DNA of 64,000 nucleotides from Isochrysis galbana (taxonomy: Eukaryota; Haptophyta; Isochrysidales; Isochrysidaceae). The stretch spans positions 1,426,001-1,490,000 of the forward strand of contig CM030933.1 in the NCBI GenBank assembly GCA_018136815.1. The letters are read 5' to 3'. A program made the translations under genes and the position numbers. The notes under the pieces are model-generated. The model did no database searches, had not been told where the DNA came from, and saw nothing but the letters and a program-made list of their open reading frames with translations. Of this stretch, positions 41,969-53,819 are shown in pieces (the first letter of the stretch is position 1; each line of letters begins with the position of its first letter).

Positions 41969-42884
41969 ATGCGGTGTTTCGAGCGCATCGGCAAACGAAA
42001 TCGTGAATGGCTAAGGACCGTGAGACATCTACTCGGTTTGTTCTATGAAACCGTTTTTTTTTCTCCGCGTCCCAGCCAAGGCGACGCCGTTCTCGTCGCG
42101 TACGTGGTGCTCCTGGCTGGGCCTCTCCTTCGGGGTGCCCGCGGGGGGGCTCATGGTAGGGTGAGAGTCCCCACAGGGAGGGGAAGAAACCCTGAGGGAA
42201 AGGAGACCAAATGAAGGCAAGCCGCCTGTTGACTACACGCCGCACGAGCTTGGTGGAGATCGACCGCCTCGAGCGAGGCGGACGCCATCGCTCCGCTCCT
42301 CGGACAAGAAGCGGCAGTGAATTTTTTTGCCCCCCCCTCACGTAAAAAGTACTCCACTCACTTCCAGCTAGGAATGTTGGAGGTGGTTTTTTGTTTCGTT
42401 TAAAACTCTTTCTTCCGCTCTCCCCACCCCTAGCGGTAGGCCCCAGTGGCTTTTCTTTGCTCGCCGATAGCCGATAGGTGTCTCACGCCTTACTTACGAA
42501 AGTCGCCTGCTGCTGCCATGACTATTTTAGCTTGCCCTACTTATGATGGGCATCTTGGTAACACACTAGAGTCTTACTAATCTCAAAAAGCAGATAAGCA
42601 GCCAAAACTGATATGTAGGTGGGAAGGACGGCCCTAGCGCAAGTGGCGCCTAGAGAAGCCCGTTCGCGCTCTAGCTTGAGCTCCTTAGAGGAAGAAAGCT
42701 TGACTCGGGAGTAACTACAAACCAGAATTTGTGCCATCCGTTGCCACGACTATCAAATACACGCAATGTTGAGCGGGGTTAAGACGCCCATTGTTCGGTG
42801 CCGCCTAATGTGACAGTTGAGAGCATCAGGACCACACATTGGAGCCATGGTGCTTTCTTGGACCCTTTGAGCGACGAGTAGCAA
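41969..42884. other. Intergenic, no gene recognised
   Basis: 42040-42230 contains a T9 run followed by GC-rich sequence with a short inverted CCAGCCAAGG / CCTGGCTGGG region that may be a small element. The remainder is non-coding by eye. Confidence 0.4.
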
Positions 42885-45800
42885 TTAGATAGTCTTCTTC
42901 TCCTTGTCCTCCTTCAAGGCGACCACGCGGTTGAAGACGGGCTTTTCAATCGTGGACGACGTATCGACGCAGAAGAAGCCCATGCGTTGGAATTGGAAGG
43001 CCGGCCGGTCCTTGGACCGGTTCGGGGAGGCCGCCGCCGCTGCCAGCTGAGGCTCCACGAGAGCGTCATGGACAGTGCACGAGTTCGCATTAAGAAGTTT
43101 GAGCCAAGCCGGAGTGCCTTCAGCAGTTGCCACCTCCTCTGCCTCTGCCTCGCCCTCCTCGTCGCCCGCTTCTGCCCCGTCTGCCGCTTCCGCGAGCTTG
43201 GCCGCTTCCGCCTCAGGATCCTCGGGATCGAAGAGCACAGAGTAAACACGCACGGTTGCTCGAACCCCATCGGTCGCAGACACCCAGTGCAGGTGGCCCT
43301 TGGTCTTGTTGCGATCGGCAGAGATGTCAGCGGACACAACCAGCGAAGTGACATGGCCTAGGGCGTCACGCACGATCTCGGTGCACTTGACGGTGCAACC
43401 TGCGCCGAGCAGGCCCACCTGCGCACACGGATGCAACAGCTGGTAACAGCTGTGGCAAGGCGGCGAGCACGCCCTTCACACATTGGCTGTGCCAGCGAGC
43501 GGAGCCGCCACGCTAGGGGTAAGCCGTCGTGTGTCTCACCTCCTTGCCGGGCGCCAGCCCAAAGAATTTGGGGTCGTCCACCTCACGGAAGTCTTCCCTC
43601 TCGATGTAGATTGTGTCGGTTAGGGTGAGAGACCGAGATCCCATAGACTCGTCCTTCGGATGGTTAGTAGTGGTGAAGGTCTTGCCACCAGGCGGCAGAC
43701 CGACCAATGTGACCTGTGGTACAAGGAGCAGCGCGGCAAAGCTGGGGCGCAGGACTCGCGAACCGGCTTCCCTAAAACGCGATTCCGTTTTCAATGTCAT
43801 ATGCGTTGGGATGTAAGGGGCGCCAATGAAGAGCGCTGAGAAAATCCATCTCACGACATGCATGTGCCATATATCACCTTGAGGGGGTTCAGCACAGCAA
43901 ATCGGCGCGGCGCGGTCGCATCAAGGGAGGTCCTCGCAATGTGCTCAAGGAGGTGCCACTTAGCGGTCATCGCAGCCTTGGTCACGCCGATCTCGTCGCA
44001 GAATCGGTTGATGACCCCGGCGGAGAACCCACGCCTAGGCGTGCGAGAGGGAGGGGGAAGGGTGTCAACACTGCCCCGCGCGCCTGCAAGTCCGCTGCGA
44101 GGCGAGCCCACTGCCTGCGATGTGAGTTCCGAGCCTGCAGCACGACCAGCCCACCTGCGCAATCCGTCCAACGTGGGAAGCCGCGGGTCATCCCAACCGT
44201 CCACATAGCCGCCTGTCACGAGGAACTTCAGCTTCCGTTTGGACATGAGAGTGTGCGTGATGTTGAGCCTCGAGTATTCCCACGTCGCCGGTTTGTACCT
44301 GCGGACAAGCCGCACACGGGGAGAAAGAGGTGCAGGAGAGTGTGACTGTGCGCATGGAACAGAGCCCTCCGTCCTATCATGCACACATCGATTATTGCGA
44401 CAGGCTCTTATCCGCGCCGATATCCCGCATTAGATGCACGCGTGGATGGAGCTGGTGCAGCAGGAAGGAGTATGCTAGTGCATCGAAAGGAACGGATTAC
44501 TCGTCGCATATCGCACAGCGATTTGCACGGACAATTCAAGTGCATGGAGAAGCCAGTAGTAGGGACCATCAACCGCCTGGCGCTGACCAAACTCGAGTGT
44601 GCAGAGAGAGTGGGAAATGTTCTCGAGCGAGTCCACGATGCAATGCGTGTAGTCGTACCTGGTGGGGTGGGAGGAGGGGAGCGGGAGGTGGCTACGGTCG
44701 GGTAGCAGGGTCTACGTCGTCTCCAAAGCGCATGGCAGATGCTACTACAGACAGCCACTGCAACGGTTAGCGTGCCAAGCTTACGTTGGGTAGATGCACC
44801 AAGCATCGCCAGTGCGCGGGTGCTCGTGGAAGAGGACGCGATAGGCGGCCGGATCCCACAGCGACGAATTCTCTGAGTACAGATCGCCCTTCATTCGGAG
44901 CACTGCCTCACCCTCCCCATACCGCCCGGAGCGCATCCGCTCGAAGTGCTGAAGATTCTCTTCAACGGAGCGATTGCGGAATGGCGACGCCGCCCCTTTC
45001 GGCAGCGGCGGCAAGGGCTTGCCAGCGTCCTTGGCCTCCAGCTTGGTCTTGCCGTGGTAAAGGCGCAGAGCCATCCGCTCGGCCTTGATCTTCTCACCAC
45101 TTTGGTGGCAAACGTACGCCTTGCCCACGCGAATCAGCTGGAGGGCGAGCTCATACAACTGCAAGCGCAAGGGGGGGGGGGGTCACGCGCGAAATGGTAT
45201 GGGTTGGGGCAGTCATGGGTTCGGCCAATGGGACGGACCGGAGGCACGCGGCGCAGGCTCACGGGCCGGCACACCTTGGGGAAGTAGTCCGAAGAGTAGG
45301 TGATAGAAACGGGATCGTGGCCGAGCCATCGGACATTGTCGAGGATGGAATCGATGAACTCTTGCTTCTCCGCCGTCGGATTGGTGTCGTCAAAGCGCAT
45401 GACAGTCTCGCCCCTCAAGCCTGCCTCCCTCGCGAGCCGCGCCTGGCCAAAGTTGAAGTTCATCGCCTTGGCATGGCCAATGTGAAGATAGCCATTCGGT
45501 TCGGGCGGAAAGCGCGTGCGGATCCCGCCGCCTGTGCTCTCGAGGTATGCGGCGTGTGTCTGTGCATTATTGAGTGCATAGTTGTGTGCCTCGTCGACAT
45601 CCGGCCGGAGCGGCTTAGCTTGCCGGTTCTCTTGCGGGAGCTTGAGCACAAGCTTCTGCTCCCTGGTGGGCTCGGGCGCGGCTTCTTTCGCCATCTGCGC
45701 ACGCTGCTTCTCCGTCGGCGCCTGCTTCTCCTTCTTGGGCTTTGGAGTGGAAGAGACGAGGGTCGAGGCCTCACACGCGGCCTTCGCAGAGAGAAAGAGG

Positions 45801-45952
45801 GCCTGGGCGCGCGAGAAGTCCTTGTCGGCCATGGCGGCGTCGCCCTGCTCGATTAAGCACAATCCCTCCGGGTCGGCTTTCTTCTTGGACGCCTTGACCG
45901 CCTCGGCGCGAGCATTCTTTGCGGAGGACTTGGTGGGCGCCGCGTCGCCCAT
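42885..45952 (-). CDS. QARS: Glutaminyl-tRNA synthetase, seven exons, 728 aa
   Basis: CDS: complement of 45275-45952, 44785-45158, 44533-44658, 44155-44298, 43878-44034, 43540-43713 and 42885-43418. All joints are GT-AG with matching phase; total 729 codons. Class I signatures: [20 protein letters not shown] (Gln-type HIGH region), DDTNP, then [20 protein letters not shown], the MSKRK signal (KMSKS loop) and the GlnRS-type [18 protein letters not shown]. The C-terminal anticodon-binding barrel follows, with an acidic insert ([15 protein letters not shown]). PEPNG rather than a GluRS-type sequence selects GlnRS. It charges tRNA-Gln in the cytosol; no plastid leader is seen. The Lys/Ala-rich N-terminus (first ~110 residues) is shorter than the animal/yeast appended domain. 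Confidence 0.96.
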
Positions 45953-46600
45953 CGCGCCGGGGAAGGAAGAGGGGCGGGGGGAGAAGAGGGAGGAGAGCGG
46001 AAATGCTATGATTTGTGCCGTGTGTGGGGTGGGGAGACAGCGATGTGAATGGAGAGAGTATAGAGAAGTCTCCTTGGAGAGGGGTGCGGGACGCGTGGCG
46101 GCGTCGGGCGGGGGTTCTTCAACGAAGAGAAGGTTTCATAGAGCAAAATTAGTTAGAGTCGTGGGAGAGAGGGCGGGGGAGAGGAGGAGGGTGGGGACTC
46201 GAGAGGGAGAGGGAGGCGAGGGAGACAAGAAGAAGAGAGAGAGAGACGTGAAGAGAGACGGCAGGGCTCTCAGAACCATCGCCTAGAATACAATTAATAG
46301 GGAATTTTCATAATTCTATCGGTTGGTTGGGGGAGGGAGCGGGGAAGAGGGGGGGTTGGGTGTTCAGCGGCTGAAAACATTATTGTGAGGAAGAGGAGAG
46401 AGAATGAATTTCCTCTTGGAAAGACGGCAGGTGCGAATGAAGAGCGACTTTCGCAAAAACGGGAGAGAGAGAGAGAGAGCTCTCGAGTGGGTGTGGGCGG
46501 GACGAGAGCCATACCGCGGGGGAGGGGGAGGCCGAGGCCACCATGCTCCGTCGACACCACGACACCACGACCAACCGCAACGCGTCCAACAGACACACCT
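45953..46600. other. Upstream region of GlnRS, GA-rich
   Basis: GA-rich on the plus strand (46160-46260 and 46390-46480), so CT-rich in the GlnRS sense. Probably promoter/5' UTR. No gene recognised. Confidence 0.45.
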
Positions 46601-46609
46601 GCTCGTACA

Positions 46610-46775
46610 CGCGCGCGCGCGCACACACACACAGGTGCACACACAGACACCGACAAACGGATACACACCGACACACACAGACACACAGACACACATACAC
46701 ACACACACACAGGCACACACAGACACAGACATGCGCTCGCGCGCGCGTGCACACACACACACACAACGATTCGGT
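46610..46775. repeat. (CA)n compound microsatellite
   Basis: CACACA tracts interrupted by GC-rich spacers at 46618-46770. It generates His/Thr-rich and Val/Cys-rich frames that are not coding. Confidence 0.9.
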
Positions 46776-47119
46776 AGGTCCCTGGCGGCACAAACCCCCA
46801 TTATCGCCCTGCCCTGCATCTTCCTCTCCGTTTTGGGGGCTCACCTGCCACACCGCATAGGCACAAGGCCTCGCACATTGGAACCCGCCACCTTTGGGCG
46901 TCCACCGGCACGATTTGGCCGTTGGCCAGGGCGTAGGCAACATCAATATCAACGACGGGTGCACCCACCGGCGTAAAAGACATGGGAGTCGTTCCCAAGG
47001 CCCTTCGAGTCGCACATGCGAGTGTACTGCAAAGCTGCATGCAACACAGCATGCAATGAACATGATGAGTACAGCCTCAATCCACCACCCAATAGCGACC
47101 GTGAGAAAAGCGTGCCGCT
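46776..47119. other. No gene supported
   Basis: A minus frame near 46860-47000 reads APVVDIDVAYALANGQIVPV, which could be an exon of a neighbouring gene, but no splice partners could be found. Confidence 0.3.
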
Positions 47120-47732
47120 TCAGCACCCCTTGCCGAGCATCTCACACATTTCCTCTTGCTTGAGACGCTTGAGCTCCTTCTTCTCCTTGTCAGTCAGGTT
47201 GCCCTTGGCTTGCAACTCCTGCATCGCACCGATCCAAGCCGATGAGCGCAGAGGGTTCGGCGGTAGAACGGCGCCAGTGTGCGCCCGCGAGGATGTGGGG
47301 GCATCGCCTCGCTAGGGCAGCAAGCGCATGCCTGGATGCGCGCGTATGCGCCCTTGGGCTTTTCCTTCTTGCTGCCCTCTCCCACCGTTACGACATTGAG
47401 CGAAAGCGGCTTGAACTCCTGTACGTCCTCTGGCGAGTCCAGATCGCCCAGACCAGCCGCCTGCAGTCGAGGTGCACGTGGGCTAATTGAAACACACGTA
47501 CGCATGGTGCGAGCAGGGACGGCTCGAAGGAAACCCTGCAGTAGAACCGCTGGAGCTAGCGCACCGATGCGAACTGGATTGGCACTACGAGCGCAGCAGA
47601 CGCAATCCCCGCGAGCATCGAGCGCCGAGAGACGGCTGCCTGCGGCGAGAGCTGGGCGGGAGACGGGCCGACGCGCAACGCTCCCACGGCGCTGAGGATC
47701 GTCGCGCCTAGAAGCACCATGCGAGCCGACAT
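47120..47732 (-). CDS. Small plastid thylakoid-targeted protein, three exons, 131 aa
   Basis: CDS: complement of 47565-47732, 47332-47460 and 47120-47218; lengths 168, 129 and 99 nt, all phase 0. Intron 1 is GTGCGC...CTGCAG. Intron 2 uses a GC donor (CAG|GCATGC) and GATGCAG. The N-terminus has a signal-peptide-like helix (MVLLGATILSAVGAL), then a short transit-like stretch and a twin-arginine motif (SRRSMLAGIASAALVV) ending before SAAG. That three-part layout fits import to the thylakoid lumen of a complex plastid by the Tat route. The mature part is ~75 residues, highly charged (TDKEKKELKRLKQEE), ending EMLGKGC. Family not identified; a small photosystem-associated protein is possible. Confidence 0.75.
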
Positions 47733-48755
47733 CTCGGAGGGGGCGAGAGAGAGGGGCGACGACGGCGCGTGAAGCTTTCGGTCGGCCGACGAAGACCGAA
47801 AGGACGAACCGTGAAAGTGAGAGAATAAAATCTTAATTTATCACTTCCTTCGATCCCCCCCGGGGAGTGAAGGCAGTACTAAGATTAGATTCTTCTTGTA
47901 TAACACTACTCCATATCTCTATATTCGTACATCTTCTGAAAGACTGCGAATACTGTGGGAATGTGAGAATAGTGGCATACATCCAGAGATGAGAGAATCT
48001 GTTCGAATAGAGCGCGTGGCGCGTGGTGCAGCCGTAGGCCGTAGGCCGCGTTGTATTTATTCGGTATTCATCCTTTGTGTTCTGGTTCTGATTCTGAGTC
48101 CCCCCTTCCTTTCCCTCTCTCCTCTCTCTCTGAGACTTGAGACTCTCTCCCTCTCTCGCGGCTCGCGGACTCGAGGACTCGAGTCTCGAGTTTCCCCTGC
48201 GCAGACACTCGGAACTCGCATCACAAAAATTCTGTTTCCCGTCCCCCCCCTCCGCGTCCGCGCGCCGAGACCGCTGTTTCCCCCTCCGGACGCAGGAAGT
48301 TTTATTCCCCGCCTCCGCGCGCGGAGGTCCTCCAGCGCGTCCTCCAGCGCGTCCCTCAGCGTCCTTAGGCTCCCCAGCCCCCAGCCTCTTTATCTTTCGA
48401 CGGAAGGCGAAGGCGACCTCGGTAGCTCGGTAGTGACGTAGTGACCTCGGGGGTATACCATGTACTACCATGTTTGAGTAGAGGGCGTGGGGCAGCCGTA
48501 GGCAGGCCCATACCGATTAGCCAAACGAGGGCTAGACGTAGCATGGTCTTAGCGACGCAACGAAAGGACGAGGTCAGAGGACACCTAATTAGTAATTAAG
48601 AGTACACCCAGGCACATGTGGACTAAAGTCCCTTCTACTACAAAACTCCAAACATAATCACAGAGTTCAACGGGTTGTTCACACGGTTTCAAGAGACGAG
48701 AGGCGCAGCGAGGGGTTCGCTCGCGCTCTTCGTAGGACCGCCAACAAGGAGCCCG
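47733..48755. other. Intergenic, no gene recognised
   Basis: Pyrimidine-rich at 48090-48380. CGTGG(T/G)GCAGCCGTAGGC occurs twice (near 48020 and 48490), probably from a dispersed repeat. Confidence 0.4.
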
Positions 48756-49882
48756 ATGTACTTCATCCTCGGCGTGGCGCTCTACATCGCTGGCTTCACG
48801 GGCGCACTCACCGCGTGGCACTGGCAGCTGCACAGCGTCTTCAGCCTCCTCCAATTCGCGCTCGCAGCCTTCTGCGCTCTCAATGTATGAGAACAACAGC
48901 CACCGCTCTACCCATTCTGCTGGGCTGCTCCTCGCGGACAGCCTGCACATTCACCGGCCCCGGCCTACACGCGCTACGAGAGGCTGTGCCACGCGATAGG
49001 AGATATGTGTCACTGCACTGGCTTCCCCTCCACCAGCTGCGGCACCTTGCGCCTCTCGTGCGCTCTTTGCTGAGAACGCTGCAATCAGCTCTGCCTCTGG
49101 TGCACAGATGCCCATGCACCTTCTCACCACTCTGCATTGTTATGCCTCGTGAGAATGGGCGGCGCGTCCTCGCTGCCAGGATCCCGGACCAGTCGCATCA
49201 CGTGTTATGGACCGTGGCCGTACTTTTCCCTGCTCTTAGGCATGGATCTGCGTGTGCGAGATTGCTCTCTTCAGGCATTATGCTGCCATTCAGGCGGCAC
49301 ACAAGGACCATATGCTCAAGCTAGGACCTGGCAAGCTTCCTCCCGTGTTTCTCTTCGAGAATATATCCCTAGGAACGATGCTCACCGCCTTTGTACCTTC
49401 GAAATATATGGGTGTTTCCATGTGGGCAACGTGAGTCGCCTCTCGTCCAATCTCAAAACTTGCCTTCAAGCTTGACTGTGGTAGGCCCCATGATGGTCAT
49501 TTTTTCTGCACTTAGGTATGCCACGTTGGACGAGAGTTACGTGCAAACGGGATCGTTTGGATTTTGCGTCGATGTTGGCAACGGGTTCACCACACTTATA
49601 CCGACTGTGCTCTTTGCCATTTCTATCACAAACCCCTTGATGCCTGCTCGTATCCTTGGGATGATGGGCCTGATGAAATTCTACCAAGAGTTCTATGGGA
49701 CGGTGATCTACTTCTTCCAGTACTTCTTCAACGGGCGTCACCGCCGTTGCGCTACTGCTCTGACGGCTGGTGTTGTCGTCCCAGCGAACTTCATTTGGAT
49801 GGCACTGCCAGCGTTAGGAATGTGGGCCTCAAGTCGTCTAATCCTCGATGGCTCTTACCAAGTCTTTGGACATGCCTCATGA
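48756..49882 (+). CDS. Multipass membrane protein, 238 aa, EXPERA/emopamil-like possibility
   Basis: CDS: 48756-48884, 48942-49006, 49275-49430 and 49516-49882; introns GTATGA/ACAG, GTGTCA/TTCAG and GTGAGT/TTAG with consistent phases, total 239 codons. About five hydrophobic helices are visible, beginning MYFILGVALYIAGFTGALTA. The segment MKFYQEFYGTVIYFFQYFFN resembles the YG-x2-LYF region of emopamil-binding (sterol isomerase) proteins, and the length is close to the ~230 aa of that family. The conserved acidic/His residues of the active site could not be verified, so the assignment is tentative. An in-frame upstream Met at 48675 exists. Confidence 0.72.
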
Positions 49883-50884
49883 CGTATCTGGGGTAGGGCC
49901 TACTCCAGAATGCCTGTGCACGGTGCATGCGCCAGTTGACAGGCGAGTGCGCGTTGGTGCTCATCAGATGATCACCTGCCAGTCATCCGTGTCAATCGCC
50001 TGCATTTTGAGTCCAATTCACATAACCCCGAACTGCACTTATCTTCTAAAAAACTTTATCATATATAATATTCTTATTCTTACCGCACACGCGGCTCTAG
50101 AATCGCTACTTTCACGCAGCCAGCGTTCTACATCCCTACACTCCCGCGGCCCTTCTTCCCCCCCCCCCCCCCCCCGGCCATCAGGTGACTCCCTGCATGC
50201 ACGACTACTAGCGAGGGGATAGGGATAGGGGATAGAGGTAAAGGGCTCAGATATGGTTGACGGATCGAGCGTGACCACTGGCCATTGGCTCGATATGCGA
50301 TGAGACGGAAGGGGATCGATCGGCGGTAGGCGCGGCGGGTAGCGGCGGAGAGTGATTGAATGGCGGGCTTGACCACCTCCTCAGCATAGGATGGTGGGAG
50401 TGGGAGGACGGGGGACGGGCTTGGGCGAGGGCGAGCGCGAGGATGGAGCGGACATAAGACATAGTTGGGCGAGTGGCAATGGACAGGCTGAGGCTGGGGC
50501 TTATGCTGAGGTTTGTTTGGTACGGATTGAGTGTTGGGAACGAGGGCCGAGAACGGAAACGAAAACGAGAACAAGAACGAGAGCGACGAAATACAGACTA
50601 CCTACAGACTACAGACAACAGAACGGATAGAGTCCGATGGATCGTCGAATACGGGCACGCAGCACGCAGTGCGCCCGGCATCGGTTCGAAGTTGAGCTCC
50701 CCGGGCCTCCCTCGGCGACGGCTCAACGTTCGATGGGCTCCGCGGATGTCTGATTTCGACGAGACCTCGACGCGCGTCCCGCCCGATTGGCATGACTGTC
50801 GGGGTGGCCCCTGTGTATTTGTTTGGTGTCGCCCCCCCCCCCATCCCCATCCGGATGAATGGTGATCGGATCGTCGAAAACGGT
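49883..50884. other. Intergenic, low complexity in places
   Basis: C18 run at 50158-50175, a purine-rich stretch at 50390-50460 and (GAAAAC)-like sequence at 50545-50580. 50640-50830 is GC-rich and non-coding by eye. Confidence 0.4.
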
Positions 50885-50900
50885 TTAAAACGGACACGCA
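50885..50900. repeat. TSD of element 50901-51783, left copy
   Basis: TTAAAACGGACACGCA is identical over 16 bases to 51784-51799. Confidence 0.9.
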
Positions 50901-51783
50901 AACTAAGTTTATACTTAGTTCGCCCATGGGGGGGCACGAGCCCCCCTCTCTCTCCACTCCTCCCCTGCCATGGGGGAGGAACCACCCACTCTCCTGGCAC
51001 GCCTGATGGCTTGCCAGGAGCACACTGCCATGCTGACCCATTCCTCTCCCCACAGGCACGCCTGACTCGCCCGCCCTGGCCTGTCGTGGCCAGCCCATCC
51101 CTCTGACCAGCCCCTCCTCCGCCTGGGCCCCCCTGTTCAGGACCCCCCAGCCAGCTCCAGTCGACCCGCAGGGGCTCGGAGCGCCAGCGAGCCAGCGAGG
51201 GAGAGGCAGGAGGGGCCAGGGCCATGCCCCAGCCTCACCTGCCCCCTGAGCTGCGCTCCCAGGCCCCTGCTGGCCACCTGGGGACCTGAAGAGGGGCCGC
51301 AGGCGCGCGCCATGGGCCCCCGCCGCAGGGAAGAGAGGAGGAAAAGGGAAGAGGGAGGGGAGGGGGGAGCGGCAGCTCCCCCCTCCGGCAGAAACGTGTC
51401 TTCTCGCCCCGTTTGGGTAAGAGAAGACGGGGGCGCCAGAGCCAGGAGGGAAGGGCCGCGGCTCGCCGCGGCCACTCGCTCTAGCGAGGGAGATTAGCGC
51501 TTCTGGGCTCCTATCTCACGAGTGCCCCCCCCCCCTGCGTTGCTTTTACCCGAAAGGGGTTTTCCCCCAGCGTGGACTCGAGGAGAGGACGCGCTGGGGT
51601 GCGCGGGGCCGGTGCATGCACTGGGGGGAGGACAAATATCGAGGGGAGGGGGCAGTGCCCCCAGCACCCCCCGGTATCACTCGGACACCTGGCCCGTCAG
51701 GCATGGCGGGATTCCGGGACTGAGACGTTATGTCCAATTAGCTAGTGGGGTTGGCTAGGATATAACATTGATTATTATTATTA
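50901..51783 (+). mobile_element. Non-autonomous retroelement with 5' palindrome and (ATT)n tail
   Basis: Starts with palindrome AACTAAGTTTATACTTAGTT (50901-50920), CGCCC and ATG (50926). It carries a GC-rich body and ends in GGATATAACATTGATTATT plus further ATT units. Same family as 14085-15217 (inverted). The ATG opens a 26-codon frame (MGGHEPPSLS...). The 16-bp TSD is exact. It inserted immediately before another family member at 51801. Confidence 0.88.
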
Positions 51784-51799
51784 TTAAAACGGACACGCA
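51784..51799. repeat. TSD of element 50901-51783, right copy
   Basis: Identical to 50885-50900. One base separates it from the palindrome of the next element. Confidence 0.9.
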
Positions 51800-51800
51800 C

Positions 51801-52223
51801 AACTATCGTTAAAACGATAGGGTCATGGAGCGCGCGCCGCCTCCCGCCCTCGCCGCCGCCGCCCTCGCCGCGATGGACGAAGCATTCATGGACACCCCCC
51901 TGTCGCCGAAGCGACCGCGCCAAGACGACCCGCCCGACCAGGTGGGCACAAGAGCCAGCGGGCCGCGCCTGAGCACCATAGAGAACAGAGCGATCCAAGT
52001 CTGCATGCTGGCAACAACCACCATGCAGCACACCCACTCCACCCTCCACAGCCCCACCAGCCACTCCACACCAGTGGGACGCTCCATCAGGGGAGGCCTC
52101 CGGGCCCGGCCCCTACACAGCCGCGGTACCGCCCTCGTGCTCCGGCACGAGGGGGGAAGAAACACCAAAGGGGCCAAGGGCTTGCATGTAGCTTGCATCA
52201 AGGGGAAAGATTCCCTCACCTAG
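51801..52223 (+). mobile_element. Start of a second element with palindrome and MERA ORF
   Basis: AACTATCGTTAAAACGATAG (arms CTATCGTT/AACGATAG) is followed by GGTC and ATG at 51825. The 132-codon ORF begins MERAPPPALAAAALAAMDEA and contains the nuclear-localisation-like PLSPKRPRQDD. The 3' end is not identified; purine-rich sequence continues to about 52800 and may belong to it. Confidence 0.75.
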
Positions 52224-52980
52224 GAAGCGAACCTACACCGATCTCCAAGGGGAGATAGCAAATTAAACCTCAAATCTCGAGCGGATAGAGCAACCGACTC
52301 GCTCGCCAAAAACCTTGACCGAGAAGAAAGAAGCAAGGACCTACAAGCCAAGGGTAGCGGACCTAGGGAATGTGAGAGGAAATTTCCGAACGCCAACGCG
52401 AACGCCAAACGCGGGAAGGCAACGAAACCCTAACCAGGCTAAGCAGAACCTACGAAGAACAGGCCTGGACGACAACGAAAGTGAGCAAGTCCCAAGAAAG
52501 AACCGGAACCCAACAAGAAACGACAAGCCTTGCAAGAAGCTAAACAAGCCTTCACAAGGTAACCTGATAGCCTGAGACAAGCGCGCAGCGAGTGACAGGC
52601 GACCTGGCTCCTTTGGGTCAAGATTACCCGAAAGGAGGAAACCTGGAATCTAGACCTGACAAACAGGCTAGAAGGAAAGAAACGAGAACTCGAATTCTAG
52701 ATCGCTAGGGACGAACCCTACCAACCTAGAAGTATCTGAGCTTCACCGTGTGGCCGCACGGCGAAGGACCTGAAGACTAGAGCCTGGAAATCGCATCATC
52801 TAGGATGAATGATGAATGCGACAAAAAGACCTACCAGTTGTTTACGTTAGTGTTTTCGCAATATACGGTAATAATTCCCCCGGTCCCAGGGGGTGCCCCC
52901 ACGGTTCCCGACCGCCTCTGCGTCCAGAGTCCCCCCGCGGAAAGAGTGAACGCACGGCGTGCACCTTCCTGGAAGTTTCT
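52224..52980. other. Purine-rich sequence, possible element body
   Basis: 52240-52720 is A/G-rich and could be degenerate coding sequence of the element starting at 51801, but every frame is interrupted. No recognised gene. Confidence 0.35.
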
Positions 52981-52982
52981 AT

Positions 52983-53400
52983 GCGCACGCACGGCGCCCC
53001 GCGGGGGGGGGACCGATGCACATTGCGCCGTGCCCACGCACGGCGTGCACAATGTGATTGCAAGTCATCACACGTGCTGCGCAACTAAACATCTTTTATA
53101 TGGCTACTTTACGTGAATGTGGGCCTTAGGGGTACGCATAGGGGAAAAATTGGCATGCGCACGCACGGCGCCCCCGCGGGGGGGGCCGATGCACATCGCG
53201 CCGTGCCCACGCACGGCGTGCACAATGATTGCAAGTCATCACACGTGCTGCGCAACGAAACATCTCTTATATGGCTACTTTACGTGAATGTGGGCCTTAG
53301 TGGAAAAAGTTGGCCTGCGCACGCACGGCGCCCCCGCAGGGGGGGCCGATGCACATCGCGCCGTGCCCATAATTACAAGTAATCACAATCGAAAAGCGCC
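52983..53400. repeat. Three tandem copies of a ~160-175-bp repeat
   Basis: GCGCACGCACGGCGCCCC starts copies at 52983 and 53157, and a near-identical start lies at 53317. Each runs through GATGCACAT(T/C)GCGCCGTGCCCA; the first two continue to CAAGTCATCACACGTGCTGC and ACGTGAATGTGGGCCTTA. GCCGTGC/GCACGGC arms give internal hairpins. Confidence 0.9.
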
Positions 53401-53819
53401 GACACGGCGCCCTCCGGGGGGACACGCGTCGCGGGAAAGCAGGGAATGTTACGCTAGTCTACATTTAATTTTAAAATAACGCTCTGTATACAACTGTGGA
53501 CATTCGATCGCTCAATTCGACTCATGTCCCACAATTGACGGAACGACACCTTAGGGGAATGTCACAGCAATGCGCAACAACAACAGGAAGGGAACAGGAC
53601 TGGACCCCCAGAAGGGGAGACCAACACACCGAAGGAGACAACGAGGGAGAGGCTCCCGCCAACAACACGAGACGACAAGACAACAACCGCGCCGCGTGCG
53701 CGCGCGGGACAAACAGGGTAGAGAGCCAGAGCCAAGTGGCTCAACCCTCAAAATTCCTCAACCGTGAGATGGTCATTTTTCACCCCTAATAAAAACCTGT
53801 TTGACCGCCCCATTATTAA
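53401..53819. other. Intergenic, no gene recognised
   Basis: Short frames only. Confidence 0.4.

Noticed and set aside
46380-47126. Cys/Val-rich ORF over the CA repeat
   Set aside because: Microsatellite translation; no splice or domain support.
52810-53390. CRISPR-like array from the 160-175-bp repeats
   Set aside because: Units are long direct repeats without short uniform repeat-spacer structure, in a eukaryotic context.
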